This document shows, one piece after another, positions 39,915 to 48,387 of a DNA stretch of 64,000 bases. Where the stretch lies: positions 1 through 64,000 of the forward strand of contig NZ_LBIO01000049.1 in NCBI RefSeq assembly GCF_001280505.1. The letters run 5' to 3'. The DNA comes from Mangrovimonas sp. TPBH4 (GTDB lineage Bacteria; Bacteroidota; Bacteroidia; Flavobacteriales; Flavobacteriaceae). The notes beneath the pieces were generated by a model. The model was not told where the DNA came from. It worked only from the letters and a program-made list of their open reading frames with translations, and ran no database searches. The first letter of the stretch is position 1, and every line of letters begins with the position of its first letter. Position numbers and translations under genes: made by a program.

Positions 39915-41693
39915 CTACATGCGCTCTGGCACGTTGATCCCCAAAAGACTGAAAGCGTTTTTAACCACTACTCCAACCATTTTTGACAACTGAACTCTAA
40001 AGTTTTTGTCATTGTCATTATCGGCTCCCAGGATAGATACATTTTGGTAGAATGAGTTGAACTCCTTCACCAAATCGTACGTATAATTGGCAATTAATGC
40101 AGGACTATGATTGCTAGCTGCGTTTTGCACAACCTCAGGAAACAACTGTAATTGCTTTAATAGCTCTTTCTCCTTGTCATGTAATGAGATGTTTCCATAA
40201 GTTCCTTCCAATGCACTTCCTGCCTTCCTCAAAATAGATTGAATTCTCGCATATGTATATTGAATGAAAGGCCCTGTATTCCCTTGGAAATCGATAGATT
40301 CTTTTGGATCGAACAAAATTCGTTTTTTAGGATCAACCTTTAAAATGTAATACTTCAAAGCTCCCAAACCAATTGTTTTGTAAAGCTCTATTTTTTCTGC
40401 TTCGGTATAACCATCCAATTTCCCTAATTCATCCGAAATTTCTTTGGCTGTCGCGGCCATTTCATCTACCAAATCATCGGCATCTACGACGGTTCCTTCT
40501 CTACTTTTCATTTTTCCAGAAGGCAAATCCACCATTCCATAACTTAAGTGGTACAAATTTTTGGCCCAGTCAAACCCCAGTTTTTTCAGAATCAAAAACA
40601 ACACTTGGAAATGGTAATCCTGTTCGTTACCCACGGTATACACCATTCCGCCAACATCTGGATGATCCTTAATTCGTTGAATGGCGGTACCGATATCTTG
40701 GGTCATATAAACTGCAGTACCATCGGCTCTCAGCACCAATTTTTCGTCCAAACCATCTTCAGTCAGGTCACACCAAACAGAACCGTCTTCTTTCTTATAA
40801 AACACTCCCGATTTTAATCCTTCAGTTACAAATTCCTTTCCTAATAAGTAGGTTTGGCTTTCATAGTACAAGTGGTCAAAATCAACTCCCAAATTCTTAT
40901 AAGTGATATCAAAACCATCATACACCCAACCATTCATTTGGGTCCACAGTTCAACGACTTCTTTATCTCCTGCTTCCCATTGACGCAACATATCCTGAGC
41001 TTCCAATAAAATAGGCGCCTGTTTTTTGGCTTCTTCCTCAGATAAGCCCTGAACTACTAATTCCAGGATTTCATTTTTATATTCCTGATCGAACTTTACG
41101 TAGTAATTCCCAACCAGTTTATCGCCTTTTAAACCTGAGCTTTCAGGTGTTTCACCGTTACCATATCGTTTCCAAGCCAACATACTTTTACAAATGTGGA
41201 TTCCACGGTCGTTGATAATTTGTGTTTTGTAGACCTTTTTACCTGAAGCCTTCAATATTTCAGAAACACTATATCCTAACAAGTTATTTCTAATATGTCC
41301 CAAATGCAGAGGCTTATTGGTATTAGGAGAAGAATACTCCACCATGATTGCCTTGTCATTAGGTTCTGGGGTTACAAAACCGTAATCGGCATTTCCTGAA
41401 ATAGATGTAAAAAAGTTTAAATAATAAGCATCGTCAATTTCAACATTCAAAAAGCCCTTCACAACATTGTAGGCTTTCACCTCCTCAACATGCTCAACCA
41501 GATAGGTTCCAATCTGCTCTCCTATTTGAACAGGATTTCCTTTTACGACACGTAACATAGGAAATACGACCACTGTTATATCTCCTGCAAATTCCTTACG
41601 GGTTGCCTGAAATTCTACAGTTTCCAATTCAGCATTAAAAATATCTTTAATTGCTTGTTTTACGTATTTCGATAAAGTGTCTTGAAGGTTCAT
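39915..41693 (-). CDS. argS: Arginyl-tRNA synthetase
   Basis: A 592-residue class Ia synthetase. The HIGH motif is seen in EYSSPNTNKPLHLGHIRNN, and the KMSKS-equivalent region is SGKMKSREGTVVDADDL. The C-terminal DALR anticodon-binding domain ends in INVPERM. Length is normal. A consensus promoter lies 21 bases upstream of the start. Confidence 0.97.
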   Translation of the reverse strand: MNLQDTLSKYVKQAIKDIFNAELETVEFQATRKEFAGDITVVVFPMLRVVKGNPVQIGEQIGTYLVEHVEEVKAYNVVKGFLNVEIDDAYYLNFFTSISGNADYGFVTPEPNDKAIMVEYSSPNTNKPLHLGHIRNNLLGYSVSEILKASGKKVYKTQIINDRGIHICKSMLAWKRYGNGETPESSGLKGDKLVGNYYVKFDQEYKNEILELVVQGLSEEEAKKQAPILLEAQDMLRQWEAGDKEVVELWTQMNGWVYDGFDITYKNLGVDFDHLYYESQTYLLGKEFVTEGLKSGVFYKKEDGSVWCDLTEDGLDEKLVLRADGTAVYMTQDIGTAIQRIKDHPDVGGMVYTVGNEQDYHFQVLFLILKKLGFDWAKNLYHLSYGMVDLPSGKMKSREGTVVDADDLVDEMAATAKEISDELGKLDGYTEAEKIELYKTIGLGALKYYILKVDPKKRILFDPKESIDFQGNTGPFIQYTYARIQSILRKAGSALEGTYGNISLHDKEKELLKQLQLFPEVVQNAASNHSPALIANYTYDLVKEFNSFYQNVSILGADNDNDKNFRVQLSKMVGVVVKNAFSLLGINVPERM

Positions 41694-41713
41694 TTTGCTT
41701 ATTTTTAAGTGTG

Positions 41714-41742
41714 CAAAGATAGTACTTTTAACAGTATTTCAA
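41714..41742 (-). promoter_or_regulatory. Consensus promoter of argS
   Basis: On the minus strand, TTG (41740-41742), an 18-base spacer and TATCTTTG (41714-41721) match the Bacteroidota consensus, leaving a leader of about 16 bases. Confidence 0.8.
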
Positions 41743-42114
41743 TAACAATACCCTAGAACAAACATCTCCATAAGACTTCAATTTCTACGAGGATATCTAC
41801 AGATTTAATATTTGAAAACAGCCCCATTTTTTGATAACAGCCTTACCTTCTCCAAAGATATGGGTTAAAAAATGTCACAAACCATCAAAAACCTACAATT
41901 CAACCACTTACAAAATCATTTAAAAAAATTCAAAATTTAACAGAAACTTCACATAAAATTTGCCAATTCTTTGCATTTCGTCGATACTTTCATTTTTTAG
42001 TAGGAGATACCGTTCACTTTATCTAATTTTTTGGCATTAAAACCCAAAAATTAGATTTTTACTTGGCTTTTAAAGATTTTTGAAGGGAGCTATTAATCAA
42101 AGTCCCAAATATTG
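41743..42114. other. Long intergenic region before histidine kinase operon
   Basis: An AT-rich stretch with no gene. It holds a terminator-like hairpin at 42021-42060. No TAnnTTTG element could be placed with confidence. Confidence 0.5.
42021..42060 (+). terminator. Terminator-like hairpin in histidine kinase leader
   Basis: The arms atctaatttttt and aaaaattagat (42021-42032 and 42046-42056, small bulge) enclose a ggcattaaaaccc-type loop and are followed by five T. It lies 55 bases before the 42-residue reading frame, so it may attenuate that transcript, or terminate a short upstream one. Confidence 0.4.
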
Positions 42115-42243
42115 ATGATACTTAATATTCAACCCGTAGTAGGATTGTTATTATTGTATTTTGTGTCCTTACTTCACCTCTCCCTCAAGGCAAGTTGGCT
42201 TAAAAACAGTATTGCAACAAGTAAAACATTATTTGGAAAATGA
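42115..42243 (+). CDS. 42-residue membrane microprotein coupled to the histidine kinase
   Basis: An ATG at 42115 opens a 42-codon frame ending at TGA 42241-42243; the kinase ATG at 42240 overlaps it as ATGA, the standard coupling signal. The product has one hydrophobic segment (PVVGLLLLYFVSLLHLSL) and a basic, Ser/Thr-containing tail (KASWLKNSIATSKTLFGK), so it reads as a single-pass membrane peptide with a positive cytoplasmic end. It may couple translation of the kinase or bind it in the membrane. It is not long enough for coding statistics, so it could also be chance. Confidence 0.45.
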   Translation: MILNIQPVVGLLLLYFVSLLHLSLKASWLKNSIATSKTLFGK

Positions 42244-44303
42244 AACAGTTAATCACCTTAGCTGCTTTATTTTCTGCCCTTCTTAGTTATTCTCAAACTA
42301 GGGAGATAGACAGTCTTACCCTAGAATTAGCCTACCAAAAACAAGATTCTGTAAAGGTTGAAACCTCTTTATTACTAATAAAAAACCTTTACAAGGCCAA
42401 GGATTACCAAAAAGCCTCCATGTTTGTTGACCAAACAGAGCGCTTGTCAAAATCGCTTAATTACACCAAAGGCGTTGCCGAGTCGGTTTATTACAAAGCC
42501 CTTATCTATTCCGAACGAGGCGACTACTATAACTCCATAGACAGCTTTAACAAATCCAGAAAATTATACCAACAGCTTAACGACACTTTGGGTATTGCCA
42601 AAGTGAGCAATTGTATGGGCCTCATCGAAATTAAGCGCGGAAACTATATTGTGGGGTTGGAAAACTCGCTTTCGGCCATCAATATTTTCGAAACCAAAAA
42701 TCTTAGGGAAGAATTGAGCTCGGCATACAATAATTTGGCTGAAGCCTATTTCAAGACCCAGCAGATAGACAAGGCCATTGAGTTCAACCTTAAAGCCTTA
42801 AGCGTTCGCGAACAATTACAGGACAGTATTGGCATTAAAACGTCTACCAAAAATATCGCGCAGCTGTATTCGTTACGAAGAGAGCACCGCAAAGCCATCG
42901 AGTACTACGAAAAGGTCATGGAATTACTCAACCCAGAGAAAGACCAAGACCTCAAAGGAGAAATTCTTCCAAGAATTGGGGAAGAATATTTGCGCTTTAA
43001 AGATTACGACAAAGCCGCCGACTATTTAGTGGAAGGCCTAAAATTTAACCGTAGAAGAAACAACAAAGAAGGCCTATTGCGATCCCTCAACTCTGTTGGA
43101 AAACTCAACCTAACCCAAAACAAAACACGCTTGGCCGAGCGGCAATTGGACGAGGCTTATGCTTTGGCGAAAGATGGCTCAGATAAACTGGAGTTATTAA
43201 AAAATTACGAGCTTCACAAGCAACTGGATTCCATGCAAGGGCAATTTCATAACGCTTTCTTCTGGCAAGGGAAATATTATGCCCTCAAGGAGGAACTCGC
43301 CAGGCAAAACCAACCCAAAATTCCGGTCAACACAGATGCCATTATAAAAGAAGAAAAGCCGTTAGACTTCTCAAATCAAGAAGAAGCATCCACCATTATT
43401 CCTTCACTAACTTCCAAAAATAGCAAGGAAGTTAAAAAGTTGAAACTCATTTCCTATGTATTGGTGGCCGCATTCCTAATAGCCCTTACATTTTTAATGC
43501 TGATTTATTTAAGGCGAAAAAGCAGATTGGCCTACACTAAGGAACTTGAAGAAAAGAACAAACAAATACAAATGCAAAACGAGGCCATTTTAGAGCAATC
43601 CCTTCACTTGGAAGAAATCAACAAAGTGAAGGATCGTTTGTTTTCTATTGTTTCGCACGACTTAAAAGATTCTGTTTCTTCCATCAAAGGCTTTATCGAT
43701 CTATTAAAAGAGGACAGCTTATCGAAAGAAGAATTCTACGACCTTATCCCAGAGCTTAGTGAAAATGCCAATAATGCTTCCTTATTATTGTTTAATTTGT
43801 TGAACTGGTCAAAATCGCAAATGCAGAACTTGGAACCAAATCCAGAACTGTTCAATATTCAAGAAGTATTCCAGACTAAGATTAGTTTGATTGAACAAAA
43901 AGTGGAGCAAAAACGCATTGTATTAATTGACGAATCCCAACGCGACTTTATCTATGCCGATAGAAGCATGGTTGAGATTGTCATTCAAAACCTATTGACC
44001 AATGCTGTAAAGTTCAGTAAAGTTGGAGATATCATCACGGTTTCCAACATCGACAGAAATGGCAGATCCTTAATTTGTGTTGAAGATACCGGTGTAGGCA
44101 TTTCAGAAGAAAACATGGAAAAGCTCTTCAAGAACAATACCTTTACTACAGTTGGTACCAAAAGTGAAAAAGGCACTGGTTTAGGACTTACTATCTGTAA
44201 AGAACTGGTAGAGCTGAACAACGGAAAAATTTGGGTAGAAAGCACTCCTAACGTAGGAAGCAAGTTCTTTGTGGAATTACCTAAATCGAAGCCAAATAAG
44301 TAA
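42240..44303 (+). CDS. TPR-containing sensor histidine kinase
   Basis: A 687-residue membrane kinase. The signal peptide (MKQLITLAALFSALLSYSQ) is followed by about seven TPR-like units in the periplasm (residues ~25-340), one TM helix near residues 402-422 (LISYVLVAAFLIALTFLMLI), a coiled-coil linker, and the kinase core. H-box FSIVSHDLKD places the phosphorylated histidine near residue 473. The N-box is EIVIQNLLTNAVKFS; the G boxes are VEDTGVGIS and KGTGLGLTICKEL. No response regulator is adjacent, so its partner is elsewhere. Confidence 0.94.
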   Translation: MKQLITLAALFSALLSYSQTREIDSLTLELAYQKQDSVKVETSLLLIKNLYKAKDYQKASMFVDQTERLSKSLNYTKGVAESVYYKALIYSERGDYYNSIDSFNKSRKLYQQLNDTLGIAKVSNCMGLIEIKRGNYIVGLENSLSAINIFETKNLREELSSAYNNLAEAYFKTQQIDKAIEFNLKALSVREQLQDSIGIKTSTKNIAQLYSLRREHRKAIEYYEKVMELLNPEKDQDLKGEILPRIGEEYLRFKDYDKAADYLVEGLKFNRRRNNKEGLLRSLNSVGKLNLTQNKTRLAERQLDEAYALAKDGSDKLELLKNYELHKQLDSMQGQFHNAFFWQGKYYALKEELARQNQPKIPVNTDAIIKEEKPLDFSNQEEASTIIPSLTSKNSKEVKKLKLISYVLVAAFLIALTFLMLIYLRRKSRLAYTKELEEKNKQIQMQNEAILEQSLHLEEINKVKDRLFSIVSHDLKDSVSSIKGFIDLLKEDSLSKEEFYDLIPELSENANNASLLLFNLLNWSKSQMQNLEPNPELFNIQEVFQTKISLIEQKVEQKRIVLIDESQRDFIYADRSMVEIVIQNLLTNAVKFSKVGDIITVSNIDRNGRSLICVEDTGVGISEENMEKLFKNNTFTTVGTKSEKGTGLGLTICKELVELNNGKIWVESTPNVGSKFFVELPKSKPNK

Positions 44304-44366
44304 ACCTCTAAGCTAAAGCAAAGAGACTTTCAGGCAGGTAAAGTTTGATAGTTTAAACCCCGTTTA

Positions 44367-45314
44367 TTAAGCCAATCTCAACCCAGTACGTGGCAAAAAC
44401 ACTTCCGCCATCATACAACGGGCACTTCCACCACCACAGGTTTCAATAGTTTCAAGTGAACTTGACAAAATAGGACAATGTTTTTCAATTTTAGCAATTT
44501 GGTCTTTAGTCAAACTATCATAGGCCGATTGACTCATTACCAAGAAACGCTGATCACCTTCTCCTCTTACCTGCAACATATTGCCAGCAAACTGATGCAT
44601 TTGGGCTTCAGTTATAGCAATCACTTCTTTGCCATCATTCTTTAGATGTGTAAGCACATTTTTTCGCTCTTTTTTATCATCGATACTGTCCAAACAGATA
44701 ACTGCAAAGGTTTCAGCCAAACACATCATTACATTGGTGTGATAAATAGGTAAACGCTTCCCGTCCACGGTTTGAAATGCCGTAAATACTACTGGAGTAT
44801 ATTCAAAATCTTCACAAAATTCTATAAACAACTCTTCATCTGCCCTAGGCGAAAGCGCGCAGTAGGCCTTACCGTTTACACGATCCAAGAGCAGACTTCC
44901 GGTACCTTCCAAAAACACACCTTCTTCTTCGGCACTGGTATAATCCACAATATTTTCAATGGCAAACCCTTCTTTTTCCAATGTTACAAACACATCCTCA
45001 CGACGCTCCCTCCTTCTGTTTTCAGCAAACATAGGGTACAAGGCGACATCTCCATTTTCATGAAAACTCACCCAGTTGTTAGGAAAAATAGAATCAGGGG
45101 TATCCAGAGAAGGATCGTCGTTTACAATTACTACATTTACCCCAACTGCACGTAACTTCTCAACAAAAGCATCAAATTCGTTTTGAGCCTTTGTATTGAT
45201 TTCTGCCTGAACTAGATCCAAATCTTCTTGGAAGTAGTTATTTACAGCTGTCTGTTCGTTCATCCTGAAATTCACAGGACGAATCATTAAAATGGTATTT
45301 GTAGTTTGTGGCAT
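44367..45314 (-). CDS. ctlX: CtlX-type citrulline/arginine-related hydrolase
   Basis: A protein of about 315 residues from the guanidino-modifying (amidinotransferase/deiminase) fold family. I start at the ATG at 45314 (MPQTTNTILMIRPVNFRMN), seven codons inside the longest frame, because the family begins with a T-x-x-I-L-M-I-R-P segment. PDSIFPNNWVSFH and the C-terminal catalytic cysteine in CGGGSARCMMAEVFL are diagnostic of CtlX. The exact substrate (citrulline, arginine or a derivative) is not proven by sequence. Confidence 0.88.
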   Translation of the reverse strand: MPQTTNTILMIRPVNFRMNEQTAVNNYFQEDLDLVQAEINTKAQNEFDAFVEKLRAVGVNVVIVNDDPSLDTPDSIFPNNWVSFHENGDVALYPMFAENRRRERREDVFVTLEKEGFAIENIVDYTSAEEEGVFLEGTGSLLLDRVNGKAYCALSPRADEELFIEFCEDFEYTPVVFTAFQTVDGKRLPIYHTNVMMCLAETFAVICLDSIDDKKERKNVLTHLKNDGKEVIAITEAQMHQFAGNMLQVRGEGDQRFLVMSQSAYDSLTKDQIAKIEKHCPILSSSLETIETCGGGSARCMMAEVFLPRTGLRLA

Positions 45315-45415
45315 GATCCAGAAATTTGCAGGCAAATTTAACTTTTTTGATCGAGTATCTTACCCAAAATGTTAAGATTCGTTCCTCAAAAAATTCATCA
45401 TTACTCGCTGATTGT

Positions 45416-45997
45416 CTACATAAGGATTTTAATATTGGCGTAGGAATTGGTCATAGCTTTTTCCTGCTCAGCCTGACCCAACCATTTTACTTTGGTTATC
45501 CCCTCGTTTTCCTGTGGCTCCAATTTGCCATCATAGGTAGTTTTCATTTCAAACCAATGGGTAATCTTAATTTTATGTTTCCCATTGCGTTTAAAAATAT
45601 GGTAAGTAATATCCAATGGTTTGATAATTTCAAGTCCTTTAACTCCCGTTTCCTCCTCCACTTCCCTAACAGAAGTTTCCTCTATAGACTCCTTCCCTTC
45701 TGCCTTACCTTTGGGCAAATCCCATTTTTTATTGCGATAGATAAACAGTACTTCTTCTTTATCATTCACAACCTTTCCTCCACCAGCAACAACATTGGGC
45801 AGTTTCTTGAGAAACTTCTTTAAAAGCTTATCAGGATTTTTATGAATAAGCCTGACCTCCTCCAATGAGGTTGTATTGAGTTCCTTAATTACCTTACTGA
45901 TATTGACTGTATCCAAAAGGTAATTTTTAAAATTGGTTTCCTCACTAACAACCGTCGTTAATATAATTGGTTTGTCGTTGACAAAGACTTGGTACAT
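45416..45997 (-). CDS. NUDIX hydrolase
   Basis: A 193-residue protein with an N-terminal ~65-residue region of its own and a NUDIX domain. The NUDIX box reads GKAEGKESIEETSVREVEEE followed by TGV, matching GX5EX7REUXEEXGU. It would hydrolyse a nucleoside-diphosphate-linked substrate that cannot be named from sequence. It is divergent from pyrE, 121 bases away, and lies upstream of ctlX. Confidence 0.92.
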   Translation of the reverse strand: MYQVFVNDKPIILTTVVSEETNFKNYLLDTVNISKVIKELNTTSLEEVRLIHKNPDKLLKKFLKKLPNVVAGGGKVVNDKEEVLFIYRNKKWDLPKGKAEGKESIEETSVREVEEETGVKGLEIIKPLDITYHIFKRNGKHKIKITHWFEMKTTYDGKLEPQENEGITKVKWLGQAEQEKAMTNSYANIKILM

Positions 45998-46106
45998 TGA
46001 TAATGCTGATAGTTTAAGCCGTAAAAATATTACTTTTTAATTCATACAGAGGAATTCCATTTTAATTTTATTTAAAATTTTCAAATTTACTTATGCCAAA
46101 AATGTG

Positions 46107-46114
46107 TAGTTTTG
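46107..46114 (+). promoter_or_regulatory. Promoter -7 element of pyrE, implying a leaderless mRNA
   Basis: TAGTTTTG (TAnnTTTG) ends five bases before the pyrE ATG, the same spacing as at rluF. Confidence 0.5.
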
Positions 46115-46118
46115 TCCT

Positions 46119-46763
46119 ATGATTTTTAATAAACATACCGCCAAAAAAACCGCAGAAGTTTTATTGCAAATCAACGCTATAAAACTTAGCCCAAAAGAAC
46201 CGTTTACTTGGGCTTCTGGATGGAAATCACCTATTTACTGCGACAATAGAATTATTTTATCCTATCCCCTCATTCGCAACTACATTCGCGAAACCATGGC
46301 TAAACAAATTGAAAAGCAATATGGAAAGCCAGATGTTATTGCAGGAGTTGCCACTGGAGCCATTGGAATAGGCATATTGGTTGCCGAATACTTAGGGCTG
46401 CCTTTTGTTTATGTAAGACCTGAGGCAAAATCCCACGGGCGCCAAAACCAAATTGAAGGCCACCTTGAAAAAGGACAAAATGTTGTAGTGGTTGAAGATT
46501 TAATAAGCACAGGGAAAAGTAGCTTGAATGCTGTAAAAGCACTTAAAAATGCCGATGCTAACGTAAAAGGCATGATTGCCATTTTCACTTATGGCTTTGA
46601 AGTTTCCAAACAAAGTTTTGAAGAGGCCGGTATCCAACTACAAACCCTAGGCAACTACGAAAGCTTATTGGACCAAGCCTTAGAAACCAACTATATCACC
46701 AAACAGCAACAGGAACTTTTGGCACAATGGAACGCCAATCCTAGCGAATGGAACGCTAATTGA
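46119..46763 (+). CDS. pyrE: Orotate phosphoribosyltransferase
   Basis: A 214-residue enzyme forming orotidine 5'-phosphate from orotate and PRPP in pyrimidine synthesis. The PRPP-binding motif is VVVVEDLISTGKSSLNAV, with the catalytic-loop lysine/histidine in RPEAKSHGRQNQIEG. The N-terminal FTWASGWKSPIYCDNR is typical. It is followed 22 bases later by an SRPBCC gene, probably in the same transcript. carA, of the same pathway, lies at 58.6 kb. Confidence 0.97.
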   Translation: MIFNKHTAKKTAEVLLQINAIKLSPKEPFTWASGWKSPIYCDNRIILSYPLIRNYIRETMAKQIEKQYGKPDVIAGVATGAIGIGILVAEYLGLPFVYVRPEAKSHGRQNQIEGHLEKGQNVVVVEDLISTGKSSLNAVKALKNADANVKGMIAIFTYGFEVSKQSFEEAGIQLQTLGNYESLLDQALETNYITKQQQELLAQWNANPSEWNAN

Positions 46764-46785
46764 TATAGGTATAAAAAAATAAGAT

Positions 46786-47181
46786 ATGAATTTAGAATCC
46801 CCAAAAGTAATCGTAAATAAATCCCCTCAAGAAACCTTTGATTTCTTATCGGAAGTGAAAAATTTTGAAAAGTTAATGCCAGAAAACATTAGCAAATTTG
46901 AAATTTTAGGGGACGACACCTTTTTGTTTGCCTTAAAAGGAATGCCTGAAATAGTCTTGAAAAAGAAAGAAACTGAAGCTCCCAACAAAATTGTTTTAGG
47001 AGCCGCTGGAGGCAAAATGGACTTTTCTTTAATCGGAAATATTGAAGAAACTGCGGACAACAAAAGTGAAGTACAGCTAGCCTTTACAGGCGATTTCAAC
47101 CCTATGATGGCGATGATGGTCAAAGGGCCCATCTCCAAATTCATAGAAACGCTCGTAACCAAAATGACAACAACGCTTTAA
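46786..47181 (+). CDS. SRPBCC-fold protein
   Basis: A 131-residue START/SRPBCC-like protein (SPQETFDFLSEVKNFEKLMP, FALKGMPEIVLKKKE). Such proteins bind hydrophobic ligands; the ligand is unknown. It follows pyrE and ends convergently with birA, the two stop codons overlapping in the bases TTAA at 47178-47181. Confidence 0.85.
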   Translation: MNLESPKVIVNKSPQETFDFLSEVKNFEKLMPENISKFEILGDDTFLFALKGMPEIVLKKKETEAPNKIVLGAAGGKMDFSLIGNIEETADNKSEVQLAFTGDFNPMMAMMVKGPISKFIETLVTKMTTTL

Positions 47182-47909
47182 TACAATAAGGTAATTTCTT
47201 TAAGATCGAATGTTTTTAAAACTTCATCTTCCAAAAGAACTTCAAGACTGCCAGAGTTGGTCACACCTTTGATAAAACCAGAAAATAGATGGCCTTCAAC
47301 ATCCTTAAATGTTGAAGGCTTATTTATTCTAAACAATCGCTTCTCGTACAACTTTTTAAGGCTTTTGGTCTGCCCATTTTCCAACATTCCAAAATACAGC
47401 TCCATTTTTTGAATTACCAAAGTCAATACTTCATCACGGTCAAAAACATTACCTGCCATTAAACGCATTGACGAAGCTTGAGGCAAATTGACGTATTCAG
47501 TTTGGTTTACATTAAGTCCAATTCCAATAATGGTGTATTGAATTTGGTTTTGTTTGATGACATTTTCAATAAGAATTCCAGCTATTTTCTTATTTTCTGA
47601 CAAAATGTCGTTTGGCCATTTCACTTTGACCCTTTTAAGATTACACTGCCTCAATACATCCGAAACTGCCAAAGCAACTGCAATACTGATAAAAAATTGA
47701 TCTTCAACTTTCAAAAAAGAAATATCCTTAAACACACTAACAGTAAGGTTTTTGGCTTCTTGCGAAGTCCATTCTGTCCCCATCTGCCCCCTCCCTTGGG
47801 TTTGCCTTTCCGTCATCACAACCGTATAATCTTCAAGGTCTTGAGCAGTACTCAACTGCCTTAAATAACTATTTGTAGAATCAATGGCACTAAGTTTGAT
47901 AATGTGCAT
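47178..47909 (-). CDS. birA: Biotin--[acetyl-CoA-carboxylase] ligase
   Basis: A 243-residue ligase that biotinylates carrier proteins. It has GRGQMGTEW, the biotin-binding region KVKWPNDILSENKKIAGIL and IGIGLNVNQ. The N-terminal DNA-binding helix-turn-helix of bifunctional BirA is absent, so it is a ligase only and not a repressor. Its stop overlaps that of the convergent SRPBCC gene. Confidence 0.95.
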   Translation of the reverse strand: MHIIKLSAIDSTNSYLRQLSTAQDLEDYTVVMTERQTQGRGQMGTEWTSQEAKNLTVSVFKDISFLKVEDQFFISIAVALAVSDVLRQCNLKRVKVKWPNDILSENKKIAGILIENVIKQNQIQYTIIGIGLNVNQTEYVNLPQASSMRLMAGNVFDRDEVLTLVIQKMELYFGMLENGQTKSLKKLYEKRLFRINKPSTFKDVEGHLFSGFIKGVTNSGSLEVLLEDEVLKTFDLKEITLLY

Positions 47910-47977
47910 TAGGATAATATTTGTTAATTTATAATATTCTTAATAAAAATTAAGGTTCAAAAGAACTAAAAAAATAA

Positions 47978-47985
47978 TAACTTTG
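47978..47985 (+). promoter_or_regulatory. Promoter -7 element of the rsfS-ftsH cluster
   Basis: TAACTTTG (TAnnTTTG) lies 20 bases before the rsfS ATG. The -33 region has no clear TTG. Confidence 0.5.
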
Positions 47986-48005
47986 CACAAAACTAAATCA
48001 ATTTA

Positions 48006-48377
48006 ATGGCTAAAAAAAACAGTAATGTAGATCAACTAATAGCAACCATATTAGCTGGTATTGAAGATGTTAAAGGGAAGGAGATTACAATTCTAGATTT
48101 AAGAGAAATTGAAAACACTGTCTGTGATTATTTTATTGTTTGCGAAGGAACTTCCAATACCCAGGTAAACGCCATAGTCAATTCCATCCAAAAAAAGGTT
48201 AGTAAAACACTCAAGGATAACCCTTGGCATGTCGAAGGTGTCGATAATGCCGAATGGGTACTCATTGATTACGTCAATGTGGTAGTACATGTGTTCCAAA
48301 AACAAATTAGGGAATACTACGACATAGAAAGTCTTTGGGGAGACGCAAAAACAACCGTTATAGAAACAAGTTACTAA
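48006..48377 (+). CDS. rsfS: Ribosome silencing factor RsfS
   Basis: A 123-residue protein of the Iojap/RsfS family that binds ribosomal protein uL14 and blocks subunit joining under starvation. The segments VCDYFIVCEGTSNTQVNAI, PWHVEGVDNAEWVLIDY and VVHVFQKQIREYYDIESLW are diagnostic. It starts the cluster rsfS-ftsH, with ftsH 10 bases downstream. Confidence 0.96.
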   Translation: MAKKNSNVDQLIATILAGIEDVKGKEITILDLREIENTVCDYFIVCEGTSNTQVNAIVNSIQKKVSKTLKDNPWHVEGVDNAEWVLIDYVNVVVHVFQKQIREYYDIESLWGDAKTTVIETSY

Positions 48378-48387
48378 AAGAGTATTA

